NCBI RefSeq assembly: GCF_020623625.1
Contig: NC_060202.1
Span: 1,072,501-1,136,500 of the forward strand
From: Saccharomycodes ludwigii
Taxonomy: Eukaryota; Ascomycota; Saccharomycetes; Saccharomycodales; Saccharomycodaceae
Reading direction: 5' to 3'
DNA: 64,000 nt
The translations under genes and the position numbers were made by a program. Below the pieces are notes generated by a model. That model had not been told where the DNA came from and did not search any database. It saw nothing but the letters and a program-made list of their open reading frames with translations. Of the stretch, positions 41,292-53,191 are shown piece by piece (the stretch's first letter is position 1; each line of letters opens with the position of its first letter).

Positions 41292-41621
41292 TTCATTATT
41301 ATTATTATTAATATTATTATTATTATTTTCATTAAATTCCTTTGGTGATGCCGTTGGTGGTTGTGTTGGTGGTTGTGTTGGTGGTTGGGTTGAAGAAACT
41401 TGCGTAGAAGAGTCCATGTCTACTATAGAGTTGGTAACAACATCATTGACCTTTGATTCCTGTGATTCTACTAAAGTGTTATCGATATTGGATAAGTCAT
41501 CAGGATTATTATCTTTACGGTTGCTCTCAGTAGTTATTTTCGATGGTTTTAAAGTAGGAGCTCTACGTTGTCTAATTTTTGGAGCAAACCTTGTTCCACT
41601 TTTGTTAACAACGCTACTCAT
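39729..41621 (-). CDS. BDP1: TFIIIB subunit Bdp1 (B'')
   Basis: A 630-residue RNA polymerase III initiation factor; S. cerevisiae Bdp1 has 594. The extended SANT domain is near 430-480 (TDAWTEKEELTLYKALSMWG, then DFNLIAQMFPYRTRKQIKSK), with the adjoining linker VELVLRRKIP-like LIELVLRRKIPPDF. The N-terminal region has a perfect TQPP repeat and a long Asn run (about 97-125). TFIIIB (Brf1, TBP, Bdp1) recruits Pol III to tRNA and 5S genes; Bdp1 locks the complex on DNA. YNL039W lies beside GPI15 in S. cerevisiae; here the SRAP gene is inserted between them. Confidence 0.95.
41350..41390 (-). repeat. 12-bp coding repeat in BDP1 (TQPP units)
   Basis: Three near-perfect tandem copies of the 12-mer GGTGGTTGTGTT (plus strand) code for TQPPTQPPTQPPT. 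Next to it (about 41240-41335) is an ATT/TTA run coding for poly-Asn. These expand a disordered region. Confidence 0.75.
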
Positions 41622-42286
41622 TGTATATTTAAGCTATAAGTCTTTGTATTTTTCTTAGCAGTAGATCGGAAACAGAGAAATATACATATATAAAGTTTGA
41701 GACTCTGAGAGAAAATTAATAAAAGTTATAAAGAAGGATGATTAACTTTTAATATTCACAAACATACCTGTATTAAATATATATTTATATATATATAGTG
41801 GATAATAACAGTAGGAAAGGTAATTAATTATACGAACAATTGATAATTTTACACCACGTTAAAAAAAAAAAAACTTTTACTTTTTCTAAATTTTTTTTTT
41901 TTTTTTTTTTTTTATATACAGTTTCTTTTTTCCCAGTAAATAAAAAAAAAAAAACACACAGAAAATTCTGCAGAAGCACACACAAAACCACATTCTGTAA
42001 TAATATTATCATTTACTGATTGAGTTTCCACATCTTTTATAACCAGAAATACAAACACGTTAAATTTTACTACTCAATTTATTTATTTATTTATTTTGAA
42101 AAGAAGCAAACAAAATAAAGAAAATAAAGTTCAGTTTATTCGGAAATCAAATAATAATACTATAATTGAACATCCAAGAATAAATAACAACGTACAATGT
42201 TGCCTATTCAAATACTGTTTTTGTTTTTCCATATTCACAATGTCCAGTAACTTACAAAAAAAAAAAAAAAAAGGTATAATAATGAC
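41622..42286. other. Intergenic region BDP1-YNL035C
   Basis: BDP1 promoter and 3' flank of the WD40 gene. It contains T23 (41891-41913), (TTTA)n near 42077 and A17 near 42256-42272. A few GC-richer bases near 41960-42060 gave no tRNA or box C/D snoRNA on inspection. Confidence 0.55.
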
Positions 42287-43519
42287 CTAATATGGTTTAT
42301 AACGATGATCTTCATCTTTACGACTATACTTTTTACTCTTGTGTTTGTCGTTTTTATCATATTTTTTTTTACGTTTATGTTTATCAATACCAGTCTCCTC
42401 AGTAATGTTTCTTCTCTTCTCTTCAACAGGGTTAGCATCATCGTCCATATCAACCTCAACTACTGTATTCCCAAATACTTCAATATTTTCAGAGTAATCC
42501 CAGAAGGAAGAGGGTAATTTCAAACTAGATATCCTATCATCCTTCCAGCAATTAACAAAGCCATCTTCCCCACATGTATATATCAAATTGTTACTATTGT
42601 TACCCACTGGTATAAATATATCTCTTACAACCTCCCCGTTTTGACAATTGTCTATTTCAATATGCTTAGAAGTGTTAAAATTCTCAGTTTCACTATCAAA
42701 TGGAATTAATTTTATTGAGTTGTTGTTACTACCTGCTACAATTAGACCAGGATATAGATCTACAATATAGTTGCATTGCAAAGATTTCCTTAAGTCCCCA
42801 AATTCTTTTGCAGGTTTTTCATTAAGTTGATCACTTTTATCATTCAAGCTATAAATAGCAAAGGTCTCTATATGACTTAAAGCATAAATTCTATTAAATG
42901 AACTGAATCCACAGGAGTGTATACTAGAAAAATTTATGACTTGATGCAAAGCATCTTCTTCATCTTCTTGAGTTAAATCGTAAATATTACAATATCCATC
43001 AGTGCCGCCACTGCTGAAAATCATTGGATCTTGTGGATGGAATTTTAAACAAGTAATATCAGCATTATGGCTATCAAGAAAAGACCTGTACGGTGTTCCA
43101 CCAAAGGCTTTTTTATGAAACATGTGAATGGACGCATCTGCTCCTACTAATTCAGTACCATAACATAATATGTTATGATCATAGGTTAATGCAGTTATGG
43201 GGGAATTTGAATTAAGCGTGGTAACAACTTCAGCTTTTGTTGGTGTCCTGATATCAAAAATTTTGACTGTCTTATCACATGATACAGCAAATAGGTTAGT
43301 CATGTCATTATCATTTGCAAAATTGATCATTCCAGTAATAGTGGAATTCCCGACTTTGGCAACTGTAGTTGATTGTAAAGTATTTTTATCTAAAACATGG
43401 CATTCACCATTGCTTAAAGACACTAACAGATTATTAACATTGTTATTGTTTGACAATGTTTCAAATTTAATGCACCAATTGTTGGATCCAAATGATCTGG
43501 AGTTAAGTAAAGAGGGCAT
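42287..43519 (-). CDS. YNL035C: WD40-repeat nuclear protein (WDR89-like)
   Basis: A 410-residue beta-propeller protein. Repeats can be traced as ITGMINF...LFAVSCDKTVKIFDIR, ADITCLKFHPQDPMIFSSGG then TDGYCNIYDL, and LIYTCGEDGFVNCWK near 320. The C-terminus is a basic tail (KRKKKYDKNDKHKSKK), suggesting nuclear location. It matches S. cerevisiae YNL035C, a nuclear WD40 protein without a settled role, and human WDR89. In S. cerevisiae it is next to NCE103 and IDH1; here it lies beyond BDP1 and in the opposite relative orientation, so this gene was moved or inverted. No NCE103 is seen near it. Confidence 0.87.
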   Translation of the reverse strand: MPSLLNSRSFGSNNWCIKFETLSNNNNVNNLLVSLSNGECHVLDKNTLQSTTVAKVGNSTITGMINFANDNDMTNLFAVSCDKTVKIFDIRTPTKAEVVTTLNSNSPITALTYDHNILCYGTELVGADASIHMFHKKAFGGTPYRSFLDSHNADITCLKFHPQDPMIFSSGGTDGYCNIYDLTQEDEEDALHQVINFSSIHSCGFSSFNRIYALSHIETFAIYSLNDKSDQLNEKPAKEFGDLRKSLQCNYIVDLYPGLIVAGSNNNSIKLIPFDSETENFNTSKHIEIDNCQNGEVVRDIFIPVGNNSNNLIYTCGEDGFVNCWKDDRISSLKLPSSFWDYSENIEVFGNTVVEVDMDDDANPVEEKRRNITEETGIDKHKRKKKYDKNDKHKSKKYSRKDEDHRYKPY

Positions 43520-44054
43520 TTTTTCTATTTTGTTTAGTTTAATTTAATTTAACTTCTAAATCCAAAGCAATGATGATAGCCAAGTAATTTCCCCTCCCCT
43601 TAGCAAATTAGCTCTAATGTTCTAAAAGTGGATATTGAAATGGAACGCAAGTTTTTAAAACAAAGAAATGAAAATAAGAATAAGTTTGTTGGCAATGTAC
43701 TTAACAAAGATGGAAAAGTAACTTGACCGCAGGACATTCGGGATATCAGAATATTTTTTTTTTCTGACAAACAAAAATGACGAAATTGGAAATTTGTAAA
43801 CAAAAAAAAAACCGGGGATTTTTTATGTGATAGAAAAATGCGCACATTTAGCAGAATAAGCGAGGCTTATTTGGTTTATTACACGTGTTAATTCAATTAC
43901 ACTAAAATCTTCTTTATCCAGAATTTAGTTCAAGTTTATTCTATTTTTCATATTCAATTTGATACATTTAATTTTTTTTTAACTTTAAAATATATATATT
44001 CATAAAAAAAAAAAAAAAAAAATAAATAAATAAAATAAAAGCATATATAATATC
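43520..44054. other. Divergent region YNL035C/PRK1
   Basis: Shared promoter region with CACGTG (43882-43887, in ACACGTGT context) and an A18 run near 44005-44022 just upstream of PRK1. No gene. Confidence 0.6.
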
Positions 44055-46658
44055 ATGAATAAACCACCAAAGTATCCGCCAGATACAACACTGACTGTTG
44101 GATCACATCAAGTATCCGTGATTAAATTTTTATCAGAAGGTGGTTTTGCTCAAGTTTATGTCGTAAATGTTTTAGAGGGACCATCTGCCGGATTATACAG
44201 AAAAGCATGTATGAAAAGAGTTGTTGTTCCTAATAAACAATCATTAAATACTTTACGAGCAGAGGTGGATTGCATGAAATTATTGAAGGGCAATAGGCAT
44301 GTTGTTACATATTTAGATTCTCATGCTTCAAGGTCCACTACCAATGCAAACACTTATGAAGTTTTTGTACTAATGGAATACTGTTCCAGAGGTGGATTAA
44401 TCGATTTTTTAAATACAAGGCTACAAAATAGATTAACAGAGCATGAGGTTCTAGATATAATGAGCCAGACCACCCAAGCTGTAGCCGCTATGCATAAATT
44501 ACTTCCTCCATTACTTCATCGTGATATTAAAATTGAAAATGTTTTGGTTAATGAGCAAGGTGTTTTTAAATTATGTGATTTTGGCAGTGTTTGTGGAGTT
44601 ATTAGACCTCCAACCAGTCAACAAGAAATGGATTTTGTTTATAATGATATAATGCACAACACAACAGCACAATATAGATCTCCCGAAATGGTAGATCTAA
44701 ATAAAAGATTACCGATTGATGAAAAAAGTGACATTTGGGCACTGGGTGTTTATTTATATAAATTATGTTACTATACTACACCTTTTGAAAATAATGGTGG
44801 TGGTGATCATGCTATATTGCAAGGAAGGTTCCAATTTCCAGCATTACCACATTATAGCGATCATTTGAAGAGTCTAATCGGTCACATGTTGAGGGTGAAT
44901 CCTACAGAAAGACCAAATGTTTATCAAGTTTTAAATCAAGTTTCAAATCTACAAGGTGTTCCTTGTCCTATAACAGATTTCTACAAAGAAAGAGCATTAT
45001 CGGCATTACAGAATAGCAATGGTATTAGAAATGCGCATAGTAGTACCACCACAATATCAACTGATTTCCCAACTCCAAATTCTTTCATCTTACATCAACA
45101 GCCAATGTTGGGTTCAGTGACAACGGCAGCACCGTTTTCATTTGTTAATTCAGGAGTTAACAATCCTCTGCCTTTGGCTCAACAACAACAACAGCCCTTA
45201 ATTATGTCTGGAATTAATCCACAACTAAACTCTTTGCCTATTATTGCACCTCCTATTACGACATTTCCCAGTAAGATGGCCATTAATAACAACATGATAC
45301 CATCCAATATTATATCAAATAATATACAAACAGGAGAGCCATTTAAGAAGCAACAAGATGCTACTATTGATCCATTCAATAAGTTGTATAACACTGCTAA
45401 AGGCATCAGTACCAAAAGTGCACCATCTACGACCACTAACACTGGAAGCTCCCTTAACAATATTAGCTCAAGCAAATTGCAACCAAGTCTCTCATTTGGT
45501 ACCAATTCATATAATCCATCAATTGTGGCCACCAGTGGTGGATCATCCAATTCAACAAGTAAACGAAGTACATTATATGTTGATTCTGAAGTCCAGACGG
45601 ATTTTGTTATGAATTCGAATATAAGTGGTTCTTCTTCTACAACTTCTGCCTCTTCAAATTCCTCCGACAATGAAATACCCTCCTATGTAACATTTAACAA
45701 TAGAAATTTTAGCGTCAACAATGGTGGTTTGGATCAAGTTTCCACCGGTGGTAGTTTTACTTCTAGGTTTAGTCGTAAATTGAAAAGTCTAATCACAGGG
45801 GAAAGCTTACGTTCATCGAGTTCAAAGCAAAATACAGGTAATAATTTGCCGTATCAAAGTATCTCAGGAAATAATAAAATAGATCTTAAAAATAATAACA
45901 CTGGTAATAGTACTAAAAGCTTTTTTAAGAATGGTGCTATTAGTCCAATAAGAAAAACGTCCAGTAATAGTAGGAAAAGTTCAATGGATCCTTCGTTCGG
46001 TTCCAGAATACCGTCTGGTGATACTGAAAAGGAAAGAGTTAAAGAAGAAAATGGCTACCATTCAAAAAGGAGGTCTGTGATTATTCCAAAAATGGATCCC
46101 CCTGCAGCAAATTCTACTTCAAAAGGGATTACTTCCATTGTTTACAATAATAAAACAAAACTTCCAAGTGATAATGTTATTGATAATAACGCTTCCTCTT
46201 CTAAATCTTTTGTTGCTCCAAAGAAAAGTAGCATTGAGCAACGTGTTCAAAACTTGTTATCTGCTCATAAAAACACATCACTCGGTGCGAGTAAAACAAC
46301 CAACGGTTATGGCAAATATGTAGATCAAGGAAACCCAAGTGAGGATTCAAGGAAGGAAAGTGTTATAGTTACTCCATTAAGTGCTACAGGTAATATTGCT
46401 AATAGTAGTGGTATTAGTAGTAGTACCAGTACTAGGATCAATTATGCTGAATTGGCCAAATCTAAAAAGAAAAAGAAATTACCACCACCGAAGCCTAAAA
46501 AACCAAAGTTTTTGCATAGTAGTGGCTCCAAAAAAATCACCCTTGCAAAAAATGGAGACGTTAGGTCCGCAAGTGATACACCTAGTGAATTAGTAACTGT
46601 TGACGTGGATAAACTGGAGGAGGATTTTAAAAGAAGATTTCCAAGCACCACTATTTAA
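44055..46658 (+). CDS. PRK1: Actin-regulating kinase Prk1/Ark1 (NAK family)
   Basis: An 867-residue Ser/Thr kinase. The kinase domain covers about 20-310: glycine loop FLSEGGFAQVYVV, HRDIKIENVL near 155-164, DFGSVCG near 175-181, and TTAQYRSPEMVDL. A long Ser/Asn-rich tail follows. Near the C-terminus KKLPPPKPKKPKFLHSSG (about 812-829) is the proline-rich motif that binds the Abp1 SH3 domain in Ark1 and Prk1. The kinase phosphorylates Pan1, Sla1 and Ent1/2 at Lxx(Q/T)xTG sites to end endocytic actin assembly. S. cerevisiae has two duplicates (ARK1 beside HDA1; PRK1 beside LYS12). This single gene lies with both HDA1 and LYS12, so the symbol choice is arbitrary. Confidence 0.94.
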   Translation: MNKPPKYPPDTTLTVGSHQVSVIKFLSEGGFAQVYVVNVLEGPSAGLYRKACMKRVVVPNKQSLNTLRAEVDCMKLLKGNRHVVTYLDSHASRSTTNANTYEVFVLMEYCSRGGLIDFLNTRLQNRLTEHEVLDIMSQTTQAVAAMHKLLPPLLHRDIKIENVLVNEQGVFKLCDFGSVCGVIRPPTSQQEMDFVYNDIMHNTTAQYRSPEMVDLNKRLPIDEKSDIWALGVYLYKLCYYTTPFENNGGGDHAILQGRFQFPALPHYSDHLKSLIGHMLRVNPTERPNVYQVLNQVSNLQGVPCPITDFYKERALSALQNSNGIRNAHSSTTTISTDFPTPNSFILHQQPMLGSVTTAAPFSFVNSGVNNPLPLAQQQQQPLIMSGINPQLNSLPIIAPPITTFPSKMAINNNMIPSNIISNNIQTGEPFKKQQDATIDPFNKLYNTAKGISTKSAPSTTTNTGSSLNNISSSKLQPSLSFGTNSYNPSIVATSGGSSNSTSKRSTLYVDSEVQTDFVMNSNISGSSSTTSASSNSSDNEIPSYVTFNNRNFSVNNGGLDQVSTGGSFTSRFSRKLKSLITGESLRSSSSKQNTGNNLPYQSISGNNKIDLKNNNTGNSTKSFFKNGAISPIRKTSSNSRKSSMDPSFGSRIPSGDTEKERVKEENGYHSKRRSVIIPKMDPPAANSTSKGITSIVYNNKTKLPSDNVIDNNASSSKSFVAPKKSSIEQRVQNLLSAHKNTSLGASKTTNGYGKYVDQGNPSEDSRKESVIVTPLSATGNIANSSGISSSTSTRINYAELAKSKKKKKLPPPKPKKPKFLHSSGSKKITLAKNGDVRSASDTPSELVTVDVDKLEEDFKRRFPSTTI

Positions 46659-46838
46659 ATTTTTTTTTTTTTTTCCTTCCCCTTCCCAGTCATATCCTAA
46701 ATCACAAATTTAATTATTATTATTTAGCATTTGAAAATAATAAGCAATAATCTTGCACTGAAAGTAAATTTGGTTATGTATATATATTTATTTCTTTATT
46801 TTAATATTATTAATACAATACTAATGCCATTCATCCAA

Positions 46839-49076
46839 TTAAACACCATTTTCCCTTTTTATTTTTTCTTCCTCTTCTTCTTCTTCATCGTCATCTTCAT
46901 CGTCATCAAATTCTTCAAAACTATCCAATATAAAATCAGTAGCTTCATCAAATCCCTCATCAAAGACATTATTCATACCGTCACTTCTTGTTTTTAAAAC
47001 CCTCCCAAATTTCTTCCTAGGTTTTGTAGAGGATAGCCAACACGAATGGTTTTTAGATGCAAAAACTAGCGAATTCTTATAATACCATTCCACCAGGGAT
47101 TCATCTATCAAGGGGACAATTCCCTTTAAAGATGTTTTATCAATGAAGGAAATACAGCATTTAACTGTTTCTCTAGTGTCTATATGCCCCAACAAATGCA
47201 CTAAACCGGAACACGAATCACCTATTCCCACAAAAGCAATTTTTTGCAAGTTGGGGAAATGCTGTAGATAATTATTCCATAGATATATCATTACTTCTTG
47301 TGATGCCATAATTGTGGAATAGTTATCCGTTTCAAATAACGAGTGTGGAATATTTATGTCTATATAATGATAATTCTTTTCTTTACACCATTTTATTAAT
47401 TGTATGGAGTTGTCTATTATAATGGTAGTTGATGCGTTTAAAACACCAGTTAAAGGATCTGCTTGTCCCCACATATCCGGAGTATCATGAATATGAATTA
47501 TTAGATCCGTCGAATCAAATATACTGACTTCTTCAACGGGCTTAAAAGTGGTTGCCAAAACAGTATGTGGTGATAGAATGAAATTTGTTGTATTTAGATT
47601 TAATAGGGGTAATGAAAAGAAATTGTATTCATCAGCCAATAACTCATATTGATGGTCTCTTATAGAATTCTGTAGGGGAAAATTTTTAGAGAGTAATTTT
47701 TCGTTGATTGGTTGTGTTTTATCTAAACATTCATTTCCGTAGGGACTACGAAAGCATTTCCAGTATTTAGATTGCTGTTGAATGACCTCTGCTACTGTTT
47801 TGATAATTTCAGGCTTAGGCACAACACTATTTTTGTTGCTGATTTCATTTGGTGGTTCACCGATTAAAACTGTTGCTACATCTAAGGCGCTTCTTGCAAT
47901 AGCATCCAAATTGTAACCACCTTCTAATATAACACATAATTTGCCATTGGCCAAAGATTTTAGCATGTGGGTCATTTGCCCATAACAACTCGGTGTAACG
48001 TTACATTGACCTATAGTGTCACCATCAGCGGCGTCAAAGCCAGATGATATAATTACAAAATCAGGCTGAAATTCTTGCGCCATTGGCATAATGATTCTTT
48101 GAAAGGCATATATATACTCAGCATCACCAATACCGCCACATGGCCATGGAATATTACAATTAAACCCTTCTCCATCCTTCTCTCCACATTGGTCATGTCC
48201 ACCCCACTTGGTACCTGGATAATACTTCCCCAGTTCGAATCTATGCAATGAGATATATAAAACACGATTGTCTTCATAAAATGCCTTTTGAGTGCCGTTG
48301 CCGTGATGAATATCCCAGTCTAAAATTAATATTTTCCGAACACTTTCAGGATATGCTTTCAATATTGCTTTGGCTGCCACGGCAACATTACTGAATAAGC
48401 AAAAACCGCCAGCTTGTTGTGGCTCTGCATGATGACCTGGAGGTCTAACTATGGCTAACGAATTTTTAACTTTCCCCTCGATCACAGCTTTACAAGCTTC
48501 AATTGCACCACCACATGACAACTTAGCACTTAAATATGAATCGTTGTTAAAATACACGGAATCGCCTGTCGCAGTTTTTTTCAACAAGTCCTCGCGTTCC
48601 ATTTTGGGCAACGATTTAATAAAGTTTAAATGTTCCAATGTATGAACTTCCAAAATTTCGTCGTCTGTGGCTTCTCTAATCGGAATTCTCAGCATCCATT
48701 CACCGACATCATCAGTATTCTCATCAATACTTAGGCTTGGATCAACAATAAGACCATTTTCGCATAATATTTTGTAAATCCTATATATTCTTCTAGGATC
48801 CTCTGGATGAGGATCGATATATTCAAAATAAGAGGTATAAATTTTAGCGTGATATCTCATTCTAACATCGTAACAGACTCCAGTCTTTAAAGGCACATAA
48901 TGTAATTTGGATTTAGTATTTTTGGGAACAATAGTTAATTTTCTTTTCTTGCGAGTGTCATTGTCGTTGTTAGTGGATATAAGGTGAGTTTCAGTAAGTT
49001 CTTTATTGACCTTACCCTGATTTTTTTGTTGTTGTTCAGAATTAGATTCTGTATCATTATTAGACAAAGAATCCAT
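46839..49076 (-). CDS. HDA1: Class II histone deacetylase Hda1
   Basis: A 745-residue deacetylase; S. cerevisiae Hda1 has 706. The HDAC domain covers about 65-400: RPPGHHAEPQQAGGFC with the catalytic His pair near 215, LILDWDIHHGNGTQ with zinc-binding Asp and His near 253, SSGFDAADGD with the second Asp, and LEGGYNL. The C-terminal half (about 480-690) is the Arb2-like domain. The tail is very acidic. Hda1 works with Hda2 and Hda3 on H2B and H3 near promoters and subtelomeres. It is convergent with the PRK1 gene, matching YNL020C/YNL021W. Confidence 0.95.
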   Translation of the reverse strand: MDSLSNNDTESNSEQQQKNQGKVNKELTETHLISTNNDNDTRKKRKLTIVPKNTKSKLHYVPLKTGVCYDVRMRYHAKIYTSYFEYIDPHPEDPRRIYRIYKILCENGLIVDPSLSIDENTDDVGEWMLRIPIREATDDEILEVHTLEHLNFIKSLPKMEREDLLKKTATGDSVYFNNDSYLSAKLSCGGAIEACKAVIEGKVKNSLAIVRPPGHHAEPQQAGGFCLFSNVAVAAKAILKAYPESVRKILILDWDIHHGNGTQKAFYEDNRVLYISLHRFELGKYYPGTKWGGHDQCGEKDGEGFNCNIPWPCGGIGDAEYIYAFQRIIMPMAQEFQPDFVIISSGFDAADGDTIGQCNVTPSCYGQMTHMLKSLANGKLCVILEGGYNLDAIARSALDVATVLIGEPPNEISNKNSVVPKPEIIKTVAEVIQQQSKYWKCFRSPYGNECLDKTQPINEKLLSKNFPLQNSIRDHQYELLADEYNFFSLPLLNLNTTNFILSPHTVLATTFKPVEEVSIFDSTDLIIHIHDTPDMWGQADPLTGVLNASTTIIIDNSIQLIKWCKEKNYHYIDINIPHSLFETDNYSTIMASQEVMIYLWNNYLQHFPNLQKIAFVGIGDSCSGLVHLLGHIDTRETVKCCISFIDKTSLKGIVPLIDESLVEWYYKNSLVFASKNHSCWLSSTKPRKKFGRVLKTRSDGMNNVFDEGFDEATDFILDSFEEFDDDEDDDEEEEEEEKIKRENGV

Positions 49077-49641
49077 TATAAATATGTATTTTTTATATTT
49101 TTTTTTCTTTTTTTTTGTAATAAAGTTGGTTGTTTACTTTTTAAAGAAAGTTCTTTTAAGCTTTTCCCTTTCTCTTTATCTCCGTTGTTATTGATATTGA
49201 TGGAAAAGATATATGATTTATAGCTAAGCTAGTGTATTTAATTTAACTTTTTAATTGATTTCTCAAGGCAAATTACTTTATATGATTACTAAAAACTGGG
49301 TTACGTTTATGATAAAAAGGTAAATGGCATGAAATAAATAGCTAAACTTGGCAAAATCTCATACAACGATAAACGAAAACATGGCAAATTAGCTTTTCTT
49401 TGCACTATTTTTTATTTTTTTATTTTTTTTTTTGTTTTTTTTTATTGTTCTTTTTTTTTTTTAACGTTAATAAAAAAAATGGAAAAAAAAATGGAAAAAA
49501 AAAATGAAAAAAAAAAGAAAAGAAATTAAAAATAGTGCAAAGAAAAACTAACAAAGGTTGGCTTAATACTTAAAGTGTGTGAACAAAATAAAGAAAAAAA
49601 AAAAAAAAAAGAAAAAAAAGAAAAAAACTAACAATATTAAC
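49077..49641. other. Divergent region HDA1/RCM1
   Basis: Shared promoter region, very A/T-rich with interrupted homopolymers (49409-49463 T-rich, 49470-49530 A-rich) and an A18 run (49592-49609) in the RCM1 leader. No RNA gene seen. Confidence 0.6.
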
Positions 49642-51195
49642 ATGAATCTATATAGAGATGCTACCTGGGTCTATGAAGACTTGTTAAATGCATCTAAAAC
49701 TACCAAAAGAACAAGTGGCTCTTTACAAAGTATAGTTTTAAACTCATGTAAACGTTATAAATTAAAGAGTAATCCAAAACACATATTTGCACTAGTAAAT
49801 TCTGTTTATAGTTACTCTGAGTTATTAAATTATATGTATACAAGATCTAAAATTGATAAAGATATACCGCTACGTAAAAAGAAGGTTGATGGTATTGATA
49901 ACGTTGATACCAAAAACAAAAAGGTAAAAATTTACAGCGAAATTACATTGAAATTATTAATACATGATTTGTTTTTGTCAAAATCTAAAAGAATACAAAT
50001 GGGAAAGCACCCAATCAAAGATTTTGTAATTAAACATAAAACCAGGCTAAATTCTGAATTGGTTAGATTCAAAATTAAACATAAAATATCGAAGAATGAG
50101 GATGCTAAAAATATCAACAACAACATAGATGCCTTTTCTGATATAACACCAGTTAGGTGGTTTCGGTTGAATTTAGTTAAGATAGATGATATTGAAAACT
50201 GTGTTTCTGAATTGAGGAAAAAATATATAAACAGAGTTAGTCATTGGGAGGAAATCAAGGATAACACCGATATATATTATGATGAATTTATTCCAAATCT
50301 ATTTGGAGTTTTGCCATCATCGAAACTAACTTCTCATGAATTGTATAAGAGAGGTAAGATTATTATTCAAGATAGAGCCTCATGTTTCCCTGCCCACATT
50401 CTGAACCCAAAACATAACGATATTATTATTGATTCATGCTCTGCACCAGGTAATAAAACCACCCATATAGCTTCTTATATTTTTGGCGATACTCATGGAC
50501 CAGCTGTTAATGAAAAAAACAGCGATCCATCGTACCAAATTTTTGCATTTGAAAAAGATGCAGAACGTGGTAAAACGTTAGCAAAAATGTTAAGAATTGC
50601 AGGATGTGAAAAATTGGTTAAAGTCAATATTGGTGATTTTACAAAGTTGGCCACCCCACAAGATTATACACAGGTTACTGGATTTATAGTGGATCCAACA
50701 TGTAGTGGTAGTGGTATTTTTGGCAGAAAAATAGTTGACAAATTAAATAAAGATAAGAGAGACAAGGAAGGGGAGGAGGGGGAAGAGGAGCAGGAGCAGG
50801 AGCAGGAGCAGGAAAGTATTGACTCCAAAGATGAAATAGAAAGAAAAAATAGATTAATTAAATTATCATCTTTTCAATTTGAGATTGTAAAATATGCATT
50901 AAGCTTTCCTAATGCAAAGAAATTAGTTTATTCAACTTGTTCTATTCATCCAGAAGAAAACGAAAGAGTGGTTATAGATTTATTATTAGATAAACAAGTT
51001 AAAAAGCAAGGCTGGAAATTACGGCCAAGAAGTGAAGTTATCCCTGATTGGCCACGCAGAGGATTATTGCAGGAGTTCGAGCAGGTTTTCCCCAAAGATG
51101 AAGAAGCAACTGCCTTAGCAGAAAGTTGCATCAGGGCTTTGCCTAAAAAAGATGGTGGCATAGGTTTTTTTGCCGTTTGTTTTGAAAGAAACTAG
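49642..51195 (+). CDS. RCM1: 25S rRNA m5C methyltransferase Rcm1
   Basis: I start at 49642, giving [15 protein letters not shown] (517 residues). The S. cerevisiae protein begins MNFYRDATWV, and the frame upstream is only Lys coded by A runs. It is a NOL1/NOP2/Sun-domain enzyme that makes m5C2278 in 25S rRNA. SAM motif I is [12 protein letters not shown] near 263-274; motif [10 protein letters not shown] near 350 and motif [14 protein letters not shown] near 430 hold the two Cys used in catalysis. Between them is a species-specific acidic insert of EQ repeats. The N-terminal part shows [14 protein letters not shown]. It is divergent from HDA1, equal to YNL021W/YNL022C. Confidence 0.95.
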   Translation: MNLYRDATWVYEDLLNASKTTKRTSGSLQSIVLNSCKRYKLKSNPKHIFALVNSVYSYSELLNYMYTRSKIDKDIPLRKKKVDGIDNVDTKNKKVKIYSEITLKLLIHDLFLSKSKRIQMGKHPIKDFVIKHKTRLNSELVRFKIKHKISKNEDAKNINNNIDAFSDITPVRWFRLNLVKIDDIENCVSELRKKYINRVSHWEEIKDNTDIYYDEFIPNLFGVLPSSKLTSHELYKRGKIIIQDRASCFPAHILNPKHNDIIIDSCSAPGNKTTHIASYIFGDTHGPAVNEKNSDPSYQIFAFEKDAERGKTLAKMLRIAGCEKLVKVNIGDFTKLATPQDYTQVTGFIVDPTCSGSGIFGRKIVDKLNKDKRDKEGEEGEEEQEQEQEQESIDSKDEIERKNRLIKLSSFQFEIVKYALSFPNAKKLVYSTCSIHPEENERVVIDLLLDKQVKKQGWKLRPRSEVIPDWPRRGLLQEFEQVFPKDEEATALAESCIRALPKKDGGIGFFAVCFERN

Positions 51196-51295
51196 TCATT
51201 TACATTTGCAATTTATATATATATAAGTGTATATACCTACAAAAGTGCCTTGACCATATAAAATTGTACATTACAAATATTACTTATTCCCCCTT

Positions 51296-53191
<1,896 letters not shown>
